A stretch of DNA of 64,000 nt from Actinomycetales bacterium (GTDB lineage: Bacteria > Actinomycetota > Actinomycetes > Actinomycetales > Microbacteriaceae): NCBI GenBank assembly GCA_015654475.1, contig JAATGV010000001.1, positions 19,802-83,801 on the forward strand. Direction: 5' to 3'. Positions 16,791 through 26,405 of this stretch are shown in pieces (position 1 is the stretch's first letter; every line of letters starts with the position of its first letter). The position numbers and the translations under genes are program-made. The notes beneath the pieces were generated by a model. It made no database searches and had not been told where the DNA came from. It worked only from the letters and a program-made list of their open reading frames with translations.

Positions 16791-17297
16791 CTACTCGCCG
16801 TAACGCCCCGTTACCGGCTTCTTGGACGACCAAGGGAAAGCGATCCACTTGCTTGTATGCCGAAGCACGTAGTCCGGCTCGAACACGGTGGTCGGTTTGG
16901 CGTACAGGCAGGCGGTGCGCACCTCTGCACCGGTGTCGCGGAGGATCGCGACAGTCAATTCGAGGGTCTTACCCGAGTCGGCGACGTCGTCCGCGACGAG
17001 CACCTTTTTGTCACGCAACGCCGAGGTGTCGAGCAACGGCGGCAGCACGACGGGTTCGGGCAACGTTTCGGCGATGTCACTGTAAAACTCGACGTTGAGG
17101 CTTCCGCATACCTTTGTGCCGAGGGCGTATGAGATGGCACCGGCAGGGATAAGGCCCCCGCGGGCGACCGCAATAATGACATCCGGTATCCACCCGCTGT
17201 CAGCAATCTGCTTGGCGAGTTCTCGGGAGGATGCCCCGAAGTCTTCCCAAGTAAAAACTTCACGTTCGATAAGGGCCGGTTTGCTCGCACTGGTCAT
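16791..17297 (-). CDS. Phosphoribosyltransferase, probably purine (xanthine/hypoxanthine type)
   Basis: A 168-aa type I phosphoribosyltransferase. The PRPP-binding loop [16 protein letters not shown] occurs at about residues 95-110, preceded by a [23 protein letters not shown] segment that supplies the first loop. The late segment [18 protein letters not shown] resembles xanthine/hypoxanthine enzymes of the Gpt type, where an aromatic residue stacks on the base. The enzyme would salvage a free purine base using PRPP. Base specificity is inference. It sits directly upstream of ung. Confidence 0.8.
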   Translation of the reverse strand: MTSASKPALIEREVFTWEDFGASSRELAKQIADSGWIPDVIIAVARGGLIPAGAISYALGTKVCGSLNVEFYSDIAETLPEPVVLPPLLDTSALRDKKVLVADDVADSGKTLELTVAILRDTGAEVRTACLYAKPTTVFEPDYVLRHTSKWIAFPWSSKKPVTGRYGE

Positions 17298-17386
17298 GCG
17301 CTCGAATCTACCCCGAATTGTCGCGCGATGTGTCGCGACGACAAGACCGAAACATCCCCTTTACATGCAACCCCTAGTCTTCAACG

Positions 17387-18859
17387 ATGAATAAGCGCGT
17401 TGCATCGGTGACTGGCGGCCTCATTGGAGCACTGGCGTTTGTCGAGGTCACCAGCGGCATCCTGCAGGGCTACTACGTGCCGCTCTACAGCGATATCGTG
17501 CGCCACCTCGGCCTGGCGAGCGATGCCGACTTCAATATTTTCGAAGGCGCACAGCTGCTGCTTTCGGCACTGGTCGTACCCATTCTCGCCAAGCTCGGCG
17601 ACATGTTCGGGCATAAACGCATCCTGCTCATTTCGACCGCGCTGACCGCCCTCGCCTCATGGGGTGTCGTCGCTGCTTCAGGATTCGTCGCCTTTTTCAT
17701 CGCCTGGACGTTGCAAGGCTTTTACACGGTGTGGCTTCCGCTTGAGATCGCCCTCATCTTCGATCGCGGACGCAAGTCAGGGTCTGCAGCTTCGCAGACG
17801 CGCGGTGCCGCGGCCTTCCTCGTGGTCGCACTCGAGTCTGGTGCCATCGTCGGAGCCGTCGGTGCAGGAATCGTCTTTTCCGCGCTGGGCGGCAATGAGA
17901 ACATCGCTGCTGCAATAGCGCCGACTCTCATGGTTCCGGCGATCGCGGTCTCGCTCGCGTTTTTCGCCATCCTGTTCTTCGTGCGAGAGTCGACGCCTTT
18001 GCCGGGCCGTTCGCTCGACGGCTTCGGCTTCGCGCTGCTGAGTTTGGCGCTGCTGTTCATCACCTCCGGGCTATCGTTCCTGAAATTCAACCCGCTCAAC
18101 ACGTGGTGGGTGTGGGCACTCATCGTGGCAGGCATCGCGATGGTCTGGCCGTTCGTGCGGCATTGTCTGCGCCGTGACGACCCGGCGATCGATATTCGCG
18201 TGCTTCGCCAACCCACCATGTGGCCCGTGCAGTTATGCGCGTTCCTGGTCGGCATCAGCCTTCTCGGAGCCCAAACACCGCTATCCACCTTTGCGGGAAC
18301 CGATCCGGCACAGAACGGATTCGGCCTTGGCCTCGCCGCGGGTGCGCGTTCCATCCTGATCGGGGTGTATCTGCTCTCGATGATCACGGGCGCGCTGCTT
18401 TTCCCGCTGATCTCGCGGCTCACTACGCCACGACGGGCGTTGATCATCGCCGCGTTCTTCGTTGCCGCAGGCTACGGGTTGCTGATCTTCTCGCACGCGA
18501 CAACCGTGCAGGTATTCACGAACATGGTGATTGCGGGCCTTGGATCCGGGGTGCTGATGGGCGCGATGCCTTCCGCCGCTGCCGCTGCCGCGCCCGTCGG
18601 TCAGACCGGGATCGCCTCAGCGATGACGAACACGACCAAGACCATCGGCGGGTCATTCGCCTCATCGGTGTTCGCGATCGTGCTGCCAATCGGCGCGGTG
18701 CAGGTGGCCGGAAACACCGCAGCCGGCCTTGGCGGTTACATGATCGTGTGGACGATTTGTGCCGCTGGCGCACTGATCGCGGCCTTCCTGCTGTTCATCG
18801 TTCCTAAGGTCGCGTTCACAGATGAGGCTGTCGCGACCGAGGCACCGACAGGCGTCTAG
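17387..18859 (+). CDS. MFS transporter
   Basis: A 490-aa protein with 12-14 hydrophobic segments. The cytoplasmic loop after TM2 has LAKLGDMFGHKRILLISTALTA, the MFS motif A. The second half repeats the layout around LISRLTTPRRALIIAAF. It resembles drug/solute exporters of the major facilitator superfamily (EmrB/QacA-like length), but no substrate can be named. It lies upstream of metY on the same strand, separated by 197 nt with a promoter-like sequence, so joint expression is not assured. Confidence 0.85.
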   Translation: MNKRVASVTGGLIGALAFVEVTSGILQGYYVPLYSDIVRHLGLASDADFNIFEGAQLLLSALVVPILAKLGDMFGHKRILLISTALTALASWGVVAASGFVAFFIAWTLQGFYTVWLPLEIALIFDRGRKSGSAASQTRGAAAFLVVALESGAIVGAVGAGIVFSALGGNENIAAAIAPTLMVPAIAVSLAFFAILFFVRESTPLPGRSLDGFGFALLSLALLFITSGLSFLKFNPLNTWWVWALIVAGIAMVWPFVRHCLRRDDPAIDIRVLRQPTMWPVQLCAFLVGISLLGAQTPLSTFAGTDPAQNGFGLGLAAGARSILIGVYLLSMITGALLFPLISRLTTPRRALIIAAFFVAAGYGLLIFSHATTVQVFTNMVIAGLGSGVLMGAMPSAAAAAAPVGQTGIASAMTNTTKTIGGSFASSVFAIVLPIGAVQVAGNTAAGLGGYMIVWTICAAGALIAAFLLFIVPKVAFTDEAVATEAPTGV

Positions 18860-18905
18860 AGCGACCGCCCGTAACGCCGTCGGGCAGGGTGGTCGCGCCG
18901 ACCGA

Positions 18906-18961
18906 GGCATGCATGCCGATAGGTAATGCCCCGCAAACTGCCACGAGTGTTGCACTTCGTG
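18906..18961 (+). promoter_or_regulatory. Palindromes upstream of metY
   Basis: GGCATGCATGCC (18906-18917) is a perfect 12-bp palindrome. CACGAGTG (18942-18949) and CACTTCGTG (18953-18961) form an imperfect inverted repeat with one extra base. Both lie just upstream of the candidate metY promoter and could be operator sites for a sulfur regulator. They do not match the corynebacterial McbR operator as I remember it. Confidence 0.35.
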
Positions 18962-18971
18962 ACAACGACCG

Positions 18972-19001
18972 TTGACCTGCCTAACCCGCCCTCCTTAGGC
19001 T
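18972..19001 (+). promoter_or_regulatory. Sigma-70-like promoter for metY-metX
   Basis: TTGACC (18972-18977) and TAGGCT (18996-19001) are separated by 18 nt and lie about 55 nt before the metY GTG. An AAGGAG Shine-Dalgarno sequence follows at 19044-19049. The hexamers fit a housekeeping actinobacterial promoter; no SAM-riboswitch structure was recognised in the leader. Confidence 0.4.
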
Positions 19002-19056
19002 CTCGCCAAAGCACGAAGCACTCCCCCAGCCTTTTCCCCACCCAAGGAGATCCACC

Positions 19057-20388
19057 GTGAGCACAGATCCAAGCACCTGGTCATTCGAAACCCGCCAAAT
19101 TCATTCGGGCGCGGCGCCCGATCCCACCACCAACGCGCGGGCAACGCCGATCTACCAGACAACCTCGTATGTCTTCAATAGCGCAGACCACGCAGCCAAC
19201 CTGTTCGCGCTTGCTGAGTTCGGCAACATCTACACCCGCATCCAGAACCCCACCCAAGACGTGGTCGAGCAACGCGTTGCCGCTCTTGAAGGCGGGACGG
19301 CGGCCCTCCTGGTCGCCTCCGGCCAGGCCGCCGAGACGTACGCGATCCTCAACATCGCGCAGGCAGGCGATCATCTCGTCTCGTCATCGTCGATCTACGG
19401 CGGAACATACAATCTGCTCAAATACACGCTCGCCAAGCTCGGCATCGAGACCACCTTCGTCGAGGATCAGGACGATCTCGATGAATGGCGACGAGCGGTG
19501 CGGCCCAACACCAAGTTGTTCTTCGCCGAGACCATCGGCAACCCGCAGGTCAACGTTCTCGATATCGAGGCCGTATCCGGGGTCGCTCACGAGGCCGGCG
19601 TGCCACTGATCGTCGACAACACAGTCGCGACACCGTACCTGATCCAGCCGATCAAGTGGGGCGCGGACATCGTCGTGCACTCGGCGACCAAGTATCTGGG
19701 CGGTCACGGTACGACCATCGGCGGGATCATCGTCGATGGGGGCACGTTCCCGTGGAGCGCGCATGCAGACAAGTTCCCCGGTCTCACCACACCCGATCCT
19801 TCGTATCACGGCGTGAACTATGTCGAGGCACTCGGCGACGGGATCGCATTCATCATCAAGGCCCGCGTTCAGTTGCTGAGGGATCTTGGCGGCGCCATTT
19901 CCCCGCAATCCGCCTGGAACCTGATCCAAGGCATCGAGACGCTCAGCCTGCGGGTCGAGCGGCACGTACAGAACGCCGTAGACCTCGCGGCATGGCTCGA
20001 GCGCCACCCCGACGTTGTCAGCATCAACTATGCAGGGCTCTCGTCGAGCAAATGGTATGCGGCTGGGCAGAAATATGCTCCGCGCGGCGTCTCCGGAGTG
20101 GTCTCGTTCGAGATCACTGGCGGACTTGAGGCCGGCAAACGATTCGTCGAGTCTGTGTCGCTCTTCTCGCACCTGGTGAACATCGGCGATGTGCGCAGCT
20201 TGATCGCGCATCCGGCATCCACAACGCACTCGCAGCTCTCCGCCGAAGACCAGTTGACGACCGGCGTGACTCCCGGACTGATCAGGCTTTCGGTCGGTTT
20301 GGAGGGCGTCGAAGATTTGAAGGCCGATCTTGAGGCCGGCTTCGCCGCCGCGCGCGAACTCAATGCTGCCCGAGAGTCCGTAGGATAG
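19057..20388 (+). CDS. metY: O-acetylhomoserine sulfhydrylase (aminocarboxypropyltransferase)
   Basis: 443 aa from a GTG start preceded by AAGGAGATCCACC. It is a Cys/Met-metabolism PLP enzyme: TRQIHSGAAPDPTTNARATPIYQTTSYVF is visible at the N-terminus in pieces, and the PLP lysine lies in HSATKYLGGHGT (about residue 211). The late segment LFSHLVNIGDVRSLIAHPAST is typical of MetY. The enzyme makes homocysteine directly from O-acetylhomoserine and sulfide. It is followed 33 nt later by metX, which makes its substrate. Confidence 0.95.
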   Translation: MSTDPSTWSFETRQIHSGAAPDPTTNARATPIYQTTSYVFNSADHAANLFALAEFGNIYTRIQNPTQDVVEQRVAALEGGTAALLVASGQAAETYAILNIAQAGDHLVSSSSIYGGTYNLLKYTLAKLGIETTFVEDQDDLDEWRRAVRPNTKLFFAETIGNPQVNVLDIEAVSGVAHEAGVPLIVDNTVATPYLIQPIKWGADIVVHSATKYLGGHGTTIGGIIVDGGTFPWSAHADKFPGLTTPDPSYHGVNYVEALGDGIAFIIKARVQLLRDLGGAISPQSAWNLIQGIETLSLRVERHVQNAVDLAAWLERHPDVVSINYAGLSSSKWYAAGQKYAPRGVSGVVSFEITGGLEAGKRFVESVSLFSHLVNIGDVRSLIAHPASTTHSQLSAEDQLTTGVTPGLIRLSVGLEGVEDLKADLEAGFAAARELNAARESVG

Positions 20389-20421
20389 ACCCACACTTTC
20401 CACCAACTCGAAACAGGACCT

Positions 20422-21618
20422 GTGGACCTCCAGACGTCTGAAGACACCATCCCGTCTGCCCCCGTGACCGATCAGGACATCCGGCTTATCGCCGGTCGCC
20501 CGCCGGTCACGGGGGCTTGGCGCGCGGGCGACCCGGTCGGCTGGCGTTCCTTTGTCGGCACTTCCCTCACCCTCGAATCCGGCACGGTGCTTCCCGATGT
20601 TCGAATCGCCTACGAGACGTGGGGCGAGCTCAACGAGGCGAAAGACAACGCCATCCTCATCGTGCACGCCCTGACCGGCGATTCGCATGTCGCTGGCACC
20701 GCCGGGCCCGGCCAGCCCACCGAGGGCTGGTGGAATGACGTCGTGGGCGAAGGAAAGTATGTCGACACGACCCGTTGGTTCGTCGTATGCAGCAACGTCC
20801 TTGGCGGCTGCCAAGGGACGACGGGCCCAAGCTCGCTCGCACCGGACGGCCGGGAATGGGGCCTGAGGTTTCCCTCTGTCACCATTCGAGACCAGGTAGC
20901 AGCTCAGGTTGCTCTTACCGATGCCCTCGGCATCGACACATGGCACGCAGTCATCGGCGGTTCAGTCGGCGGCATGCAGGCTCTCGAATGGGCGGTCGGC
21001 TATCCCGAACGCGTCAGCCGGTGCGCCGTCATTGCTGCCCCGGCGGCCACATCCGCCGACCAGATCGCACTCAACTCGGTGCAAGAGCAGTCCATCGTGG
21101 CCGACCCAGAGTTTCGGGACGGCAACTATTACGACCGCCTTACCGGCCCACACCGCGGCCTCGCGCTTGCCAGGCGCATCGCCTTGTTGTCATACCGCTC
21201 GGCGCAAGAACTCAACGAACGGTTTGGCAGAACATCGCAGAGCTCGATTTCCCCGATAACGGGGCAGGGCCGGTTCGCTGTCGAGTCATACCTCGACTTT
21301 CATGGCAACAAGTTCACTCGGCGCTTCGATGCCAACACCTATTTGTACTTGTTGACCGCCATGAACTCTCACGATGTCGGCCGCGACCGCGGTGGAATCG
21401 CTGCGGCGTTGGCGCGCGTCACTGCACGTACGCTCGTTATCGGAGTGGATTCCGACCGTCTGTTCACTGTTGCGACGCAACAGCAGATTGCGGCGGGAGT
21501 GCCAGACTCAGTGTCGGGATCGCAGCCAGTTATCGTTTCGTCGATCTACGGGCACGACTCTTTTCTCATCGAGTCCGACGCGATCGGGCGCAACTTGCAC
21601 GACCTCGTCGAAAGCTGA
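20422..21618 (+). CDS. metX: Homoserine O-acetyltransferase
   Basis: 398 aa from a GTG start. It is an alpha/beta hydrolase-fold acyltransferase with the MetX hallmarks NAILIVHALTGDSHVAG, CQGTTGPSS, and the nucleophile elbow GGSVGGMQALEW (S181). A late aspartate is in VIGVDSDRLF and the catalytic histidine is in YGHDSFLIE near the C-terminus. It acetylates homoserine with acetyl-CoA. Some MetX-like proteins use succinyl-CoA and this cannot be excluded by eye, but the metY partner favours acetylation. Confidence 0.93.
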   Translation: MDLQTSEDTIPSAPVTDQDIRLIAGRPPVTGAWRAGDPVGWRSFVGTSLTLESGTVLPDVRIAYETWGELNEAKDNAILIVHALTGDSHVAGTAGPGQPTEGWWNDVVGEGKYVDTTRWFVVCSNVLGGCQGTTGPSSLAPDGREWGLRFPSVTIRDQVAAQVALTDALGIDTWHAVIGGSVGGMQALEWAVGYPERVSRCAVIAAPAATSADQIALNSVQEQSIVADPEFRDGNYYDRLTGPHRGLALARRIALLSYRSAQELNERFGRTSQSSISPITGQGRFAVESYLDFHGNKFTRRFDANTYLYLLTAMNSHDVGRDRGGIAAALARVTARTLVIGVDSDRLFTVATQQQIAAGVPDSVSGSQPVIVSSIYGHDSFLIESDAIGRNLHDLVES

Positions 21619-21644
21619 CCTTCAGAGCCGACGTTCATAAACAA

Positions 21645-21662
21645 CCGGTTACTCCGAACCGG
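21645..21662. terminator. Short hairpin between convergent metX and the GT87-like gene
   Basis: CCGGTT (21645-21650) pairs with AACCGG (21657-21662) across ACTCCG. It fills the 44-bp convergent gap and could act for both genes, though the stem is short. Confidence 0.4.
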
Positions 21663-23000
21663 CTATTCCTTGATTGCCGACTTCGCCAGGTCGTTGTATC
21701 GGTCGACCACCAGAATCGTTCGTCCACGTAGCGCGTCTCGCAAGGCAGACACGAGTTGTACCCCGCTCCAGATGAGCAGGAATACGAGCAGACCGTTGCG
21801 CAGCGACGTGACGATGACAAGTGCCGGGTTGAGCCACAAGAAGAACAAGTAAAAGGTCGGAAAGATTATCTGCGTGAGCAACGCGATGATAAGCACGTAC
21901 CGCGCGGGAAGCTCGAATCCACGCTGCTGCATCACCAAACCAACGATCACTGGGGCAGCAAGCCACGCCATGAACTGCGGGGAGCCAACCTTATTGAACA
22001 CGATAAGAGTCAGCGCAAGACCGAGCATAAGAGGAGGCAGTATGCGGCGCACCCGCGCACCACTGCGCCTGGCAAAATAGGCGATGCCGCACAGCACCGC
22101 CGCTGAAATCACCATCAGGGGCGAGAGCAGATCATTCACAAGAACGGCACCAGTGCCGTAAATCTCGTTGGTCAGCAAATGTGAGTTCCACACAATGCCG
22201 GCCTTGCCCCCAAGCGCACCAATCCAAAGGAACGGCGTCGCCGCAACCGCCTCTGCCTGGATACCACGGTCGTTTTGCGACGTGATGAAACCGAGAATGA
22301 CACTGAGCTTGGCGCCGAGCGCCATGTACACGACGATGAGCCCAACGGTGAAGACGACGGCTCCGGCCAAGATCGACCACCGACGGCGCAACACCACGAA
22401 CAAAGCACCAAACACGGCTATCGGCCAAATCTTGATCCACCCAGCCAGGGCGATCAACGCACCGCTGATCGCAGGCCTGCGCCACAACCACGTCAAGGCG
22501 ACGATGGTAATAGGAACGCTCACCGCGTCGACACGGCCGATGGCAACCGGCCCGAGCAGGAGGATGAACGCGGCCCACCACCAGCACAGCCACAGCCGCT
22601 GCGTGTTTCTCGGATTCCAACCGAGGATGGCAAGGACCGCCACCGAGTTGAGAATGAATACGATCGCCATCCAGGTGGTGAAATAAAGCTGTGCGCCAAA
22701 CACTGCAGGGACAAGGATCACGGGGAGAGCAGCACCTGGGTAGACAAAAGTGGTGTCTATAGCTGGCCACACACCGGTGACCACCGCCTTCTGAACTTGA
22801 CTCAGGTACCAGAACACATCCCCGAGCCCGCCGAGGAAGTACCCGCTGAGCGCAAGCGCAACATGGATTACGAAAAAGACGACCCAAAACGCCCGCGGGC
22901 TTCGGGTGATCTGACGCAACCCGGCCCTTCGTTCAGGCTCGTCGAGCTCCGGCTCACTGGTCTTGATTTCTGCGGTCGGCACCGGAACATAGTAGCCCAC
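21663..23000 (-). CDS. GT87/DUF2029-like polytopic membrane glycosyltransferase
   Basis: A 445-aa integral membrane protein with about 10-12 hydrophobic segments after a charged N-terminal tail (about residues 1-33). Features fit the C-type polyprenyl-sugar mannosyltransferases of actinobacteria (GT87): an acidic early loop GDVFWYLSQVQKAV, a VDAVSVPITIVALTWLW segment, and repeated aromatic membrane segments such as IKIWPIAVFGALFVVL. These enzymes transfer mannose from a lipid carrier to envelope glycolipids. The exact donor is unknown, and the family call is from pattern only. It is divergent from pflB. Confidence 0.6.
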   Translation of the reverse strand: MGYYVPVPTAEIKTSEPELDEPERRAGLRQITRSPRAFWVVFFVIHVALALSGYFLGGLGDVFWYLSQVQKAVVTGVWPAIDTTFVYPGAALPVILVPAVFGAQLYFTTWMAIVFILNSVAVLAILGWNPRNTQRLWLCWWWAAFILLLGPVAIGRVDAVSVPITIVALTWLWRRPAISGALIALAGWIKIWPIAVFGALFVVLRRRWSILAGAVVFTVGLIVVYMALGAKLSVILGFITSQNDRGIQAEAVAATPFLWIGALGGKAGIVWNSHLLTNEIYGTGAVLVNDLLSPLMVISAAVLCGIAYFARRSGARVRRILPPLMLGLALTLIVFNKVGSPQFMAWLAAPVIVGLVMQQRGFELPARYVLIIALLTQIIFPTFYLFFLWLNPALVIVTSLRNGLLVFLLIWSGVQLVSALRDALRGRTILVVDRYNDLAKSAIKE

Positions 23001-23013
23001 CCGGTCACCCTAG

Positions 23014-23029
23014 TTGTGGAAATACACAA
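23014..23029 (+). promoter_or_regulatory. Palindrome TTGTG-N6-CACAA in the pflB upstream region
   Basis: TTGTGGAAATACACAA is a perfect 5-bp inverted repeat with a 6-nt spacer, in the AT-rich 174-bp gap between the divergent GT87-like gene and pflB. A TATAAA hexamer lies at 23068-23073, with no good -35 in front, as at an activator-dependent promoter. It resembles Crp/Fnr- or Rex-type half sites, but the spacing fits neither consensus. Confidence 0.45.
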
Positions 23030-23174
23030 AAGCGTTACCTCAATAGGCCTTAGTGAACGTGGCGTTCTATAAATACTTTTTGCCTCGATGCCGACCCGGA
23101 TAACGTATTACTCATAGGGCGGCAACAGGCTGCCAGCGCATTCACCACAATGGAGCAGGAAAGGGGCGCATCGC

Positions 23175-25463
23175 ATGACGATCGTCAACGATATCGGCCA
23201 GAACAAGGGCCACGAAGAAAAGTCCCCTGCCGAGATCGCTTGGGCAGGCTTTACCGGAGACGCATGGCGACAAGCCATCGACGTCCGCGACTTTATCCAG
23301 TGCAACTACACACCATTCGACGGCGACGCACAGTTCCTCGCCGGGCCAACCGCCAAGACACTCGCCGTCTGGGACACACTCGAGAAGAAGTACCTTTCCG
23401 TTGAGCGCAAGAAGCGCGTGTTCGACGTAGACGTCGACATCCCCGCCGATATCGACGCCTTCCCAGCCGGCTACATCTGCAAAGAAGACGACGTTATCGT
23501 TGGCCTGCAGACCGACGTTCCCCTCAAGCGCGCGATGATGCCGAATGGTGGATGGCGCATGGTTGAGGTGGCCATCAAAGAGGCAGGCAAAGAGCCGAAC
23601 CCTGCTATCAAGGAAATCTTCACCAAGTACCGCAAGACACACAACGAAGGCGTCTTCGATATCTACACCCCGCGCATCCGCGCAGCCCGCTCCTCACACA
23701 TCATCACCGGTCTTCCCGACGCATACGGCCGCGGCCGTATTATCGGCGACTACCGTCGCGTCGCGCTCTACGGGGTCGACTTCCTCATCGAACAGAAGAA
23801 GAAAGACCGCGATTCCGTTGTCGATCAGCCGTTCAGCGCTGAATGGGCCCGTTTCCGCGAGGAGCACAGCGATCAGATCAAGGCTCTCCAGAAGCTGAAG
23901 ACGATGGCCGCGTTCTACGGCTTCGACATCTCCGGCCCAGCAAAGACGGCTAAAGAGGCTGTCCAGTGGACCTACTTCGGATACCTCGGTTCAGTCAAGT
24001 CACAAGACGGTGCCGCCATGTCGATCGGCCGCCTCTCCAGCTTCTTCGACATCTACTTCGAGCGCGACCTCGCATCCGGCCTGCTCACAGAAGAAGGCGC
24101 ACAAGAGATCATCGACTCGCTCGTCCTCAAACTGCGCATCGTGCGGTTCCTGCGCACCATCGACTACGACCAGATCTTCTCGGGCGACCCGTACTGGGCA
24201 ACCTGGTCAGACGCCGGCTTCGGCGACGACGGACGCCACATGGTCACCAAGACGGCGTTCCGCCTGTTGCAGACTCTTCGCAACCTCGGCCCGGCCCCCG
24301 AGCCGAACATCACCGTGTTCTGGGATCCAAAGCTTCCCGCAGGCTACAAAGAGTTCTGCGCAGCGATCAGCATCGAGACTTCGTCCATCCAGTACGAGTC
24401 CGACGCACAGATTCGCGAGCACTGGGGCGACGATGCAGCAATTGCTTGCTGCGTTTCCCCCATGCGCGTCGGCAAGCAGATGCAGTTCTTCGGCGCTCGC
24501 GTCAACGCCGCCAAGGCGCTGCTGTATGCGATCAACGGTGGTCGCGACGAAATGACCGGCAAGCAGGTTGTCACCGGCCTTGAAGGAATCGCCGGAGACG
24601 GCCCCCTCGATTACGACGAGGTGTGGGCGAAGTACGATGCCATGCTGCAGTGGGTTGTCGAGACCTATGTCGAGGCGCTCAACATCATCCATTACAGCCA
24701 CGACAAGTACGCTTACGAGGCCATCGAGATGGCGCTGCACGACAAAGACGTGCTGCGTACCCTCGGCTGCGGTATCGCAGGATTGTCCATCGTCGCCGAC
24801 AGCCTCTCGGCCATCAAGTATGCAACCGTCACACCGGTTCGCGATGAGACCGGTCTTGTGATCGACTATGTCACCGAGGGCGAGTTCCCCACATACGGTA
24901 ACGACGACGATCGGGCCGACGAGATCGCCGAACTGGTTGTCCACACCGTCATGGATAAGATCCGTAAGCTGCCGACATACCGCGACGCCGTGCCGACCCA
25001 GTCTGTGCTGACCATCACCTCGAATGTCGTCTATGGCAAGGCCACTGGCGCGTTCCCCTCCGGTCACAAGAAGGGCACCCCGTTCGCTCCTGGTGCAAAC
25101 CCGGAGAACGGCATGGATACGCACGGAATGGTTGCAAGCATGCTTTCCGTAGGCAAGCTCGACTACAACGATGCGCTCGATGGCATCTCGCTGACAAACA
25201 CCATCACCCCTGCCGGCCTTGGCCGCACCGCGGGCGAGCGTGTCCAGAACCTCGTCGGCATCCTCGATGCCGGCATGGGCGAAGGCCTCTACCACGCGAA
25301 CATCAACGTGCTCAATCGTGAGACGTTGGAAGACGCCATGGAGCACCCGGAGAACTACCCGAACTTGACCATTCGAGTCTCGGGCTACGCCGTGAACTTC
25401 GTGAGGCTCACGCGTGAGCAGCAGCTCGATGTTCTGAGCCGCACGTTCCACCACGGCGCGTAA
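23175..25463 (+). CDS. pflB: Formate C-acetyltransferase (pyruvate formate-lyase)
   Basis: A 762-aa glycyl-radical enzyme. The active-site cysteine pair is C425-C426 in [19 protein letters not shown], and the radical glycine is G737 in RVSGYAVNF near the C-terminus. It converts pyruvate and CoA to acetyl-CoA and formate under anaerobic conditions. Start and length are canonical, with GGAAAGGGG as the ribosome site. The activase gene follows 24 nt later. No focA formate channel is next to it. It implies mixed-acid fermentation. Confidence 0.97.
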   Translation: MTIVNDIGQNKGHEEKSPAEIAWAGFTGDAWRQAIDVRDFIQCNYTPFDGDAQFLAGPTAKTLAVWDTLEKKYLSVERKKRVFDVDVDIPADIDAFPAGYICKEDDVIVGLQTDVPLKRAMMPNGGWRMVEVAIKEAGKEPNPAIKEIFTKYRKTHNEGVFDIYTPRIRAARSSHIITGLPDAYGRGRIIGDYRRVALYGVDFLIEQKKKDRDSVVDQPFSAEWARFREEHSDQIKALQKLKTMAAFYGFDISGPAKTAKEAVQWTYFGYLGSVKSQDGAAMSIGRLSSFFDIYFERDLASGLLTEEGAQEIIDSLVLKLRIVRFLRTIDYDQIFSGDPYWATWSDAGFGDDGRHMVTKTAFRLLQTLRNLGPAPEPNITVFWDPKLPAGYKEFCAAISIETSSIQYESDAQIREHWGDDAAIACCVSPMRVGKQMQFFGARVNAAKALLYAINGGRDEMTGKQVVTGLEGIAGDGPLDYDEVWAKYDAMLQWVVETYVEALNIIHYSHDKYAYEAIEMALHDKDVLRTLGCGIAGLSIVADSLSAIKYATVTPVRDETGLVIDYVTEGEFPTYGNDDDRADEIAELVVHTVMDKIRKLPTYRDAVPTQSVLTITSNVVYGKATGAFPSGHKKGTPFAPGANPENGMDTHGMVASMLSVGKLDYNDALDGISLTNTITPAGLGRTAGERVQNLVGILDAGMGEGLYHANINVLNRETLEDAMEHPENYPNLTIRVSGYAVNFVRLTREQQLDVLSRTFHHGA

Positions 25464-25487
25464 CAAGCACACCAGCAAAAAAACACA

Positions 25488-26345
25488 ATGACGAGCGTCG
25501 CACTTGGAGTGCCCACCCTTCGCAAAGACAACGGTCTTGACGATGCGGAGTATGGGCACTCCGGTGTCGACCTCGATCTGCATAGCCAAGAGATGAAGGC
25601 TATGCGTGCGGGCGAAGTGGCGAGTGTGCACTCCTGGGAGCTGGTGACCGCCGTTGACGGCCCCGGCACGCGAATGACATTGTTCCTCTCGGGATGCCCG
25701 CTGAACTGCCTGTATTGCCACAACCCCGACACATTAAAGATGAAGGACGGCCTGGTCTACTCGTTCGACGAGATCTGGGACCGGGTAAGTCGCTACCGCG
25801 GCATCATGCGCGCAACGGGCGGCGGGCTCACCATCTCCGGTGGCGAGCCGCTCATGCAGCCGCAGTTCGTTTCACGCCTGCTCGCAAAGTGCCAGGAAGC
25901 GGGTATTCATACTGCTCTCGACACCTCGGGGTTTCTCGGGCGCCGTGCGACAGACGCGATGCTCGACAATCTCAACCTCGTGTTGCTGGACGTCAAGTCT
26001 GGCATTCCTGCGACATACAAGTACGTCACCGGGCGCGAGCTGCAGCCCACCATCGACTTCGGAACCCGCCTCTCAGAACACGGCAACGCCATGTGGGTGC
26101 GCTTTGTTCTTGTGCCGGGCCTTACGGATGCGGTTGAGAATGTGGAGGCCGTGGCCGAGATCGTCTCCAACTGGAAAACTGTCGAGCGACTTGAGATTCT
26201 GCCGTTCCATCAGATGGGCGAGCAGAAGTGGGAGGAACTCGGGATGACCTACACACTTGGCGACGTGCATCCACCGACCACCGCTTTGATCGAACGGGTT
26301 CGCGCCCAGTTCGAAGCGCACGGACTGCCCGTCACTGTCGGCTAG
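25488..26345 (+). CDS. pflA: Pyruvate formate-lyase activating enzyme
   Basis: A 285-aa radical SAM enzyme. The cluster cysteines are C70, C74 and C77 in CPLNCLYC, followed by TGGGLTISGGEPLMQPQF, the glycine motifs that bind SAM. It installs the glycyl radical on PflB. The N-terminus (about 1-45) is longer than in the Escherichia coli enzyme, and an internal start near the MKAMRAGEV segment is possible. It is co-transcribed with pflB. Confidence 0.95.
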   Translation: MTSVALGVPTLRKDNGLDDAEYGHSGVDLDLHSQEMKAMRAGEVASVHSWELVTAVDGPGTRMTLFLSGCPLNCLYCHNPDTLKMKDGLVYSFDEIWDRVSRYRGIMRATGGGLTISGGEPLMQPQFVSRLLAKCQEAGIHTALDTSGFLGRRATDAMLDNLNLVLLDVKSGIPATYKYVTGRELQPTIDFGTRLSEHGNAMWVRFVLVPGLTDAVENVEAVAEIVSNWKTVERLEILPFHQMGEQKWEELGMTYTLGDVHPPTTALIERVRAQFEAHGLPVTVG

Positions 26346-26405
26346 CATCCCGCAGACCGCGATACTGGTCACCCCCAGTTCGGCTGCTCATGCGCCGCCG
26401 AACGT

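Noticed and set aside
18860..19056. SAM riboswitch before metY
   Set aside because: No match to SAM-I, SAM-II or SAM-IV core features as far as I can tell by eye; only simple palindromes are present.
19384..20946. Long minus-strand open frame across metY and metX
   Set aside because: Entirely antisense to two recognisable enzymes, with low-quality composition.
23014..23029. Rex or Fnr box upstream of pflB
   Set aside because: The half sites fit in part, but the spacer is 6 nt where both consensus sites, as I recall them, need a different total length. I kept it only as an unnamed palindrome.
24207..25721. Long minus-strand open frame across pflB and pflA
   Set aside because: Antisense to two confident genes; no domain found.
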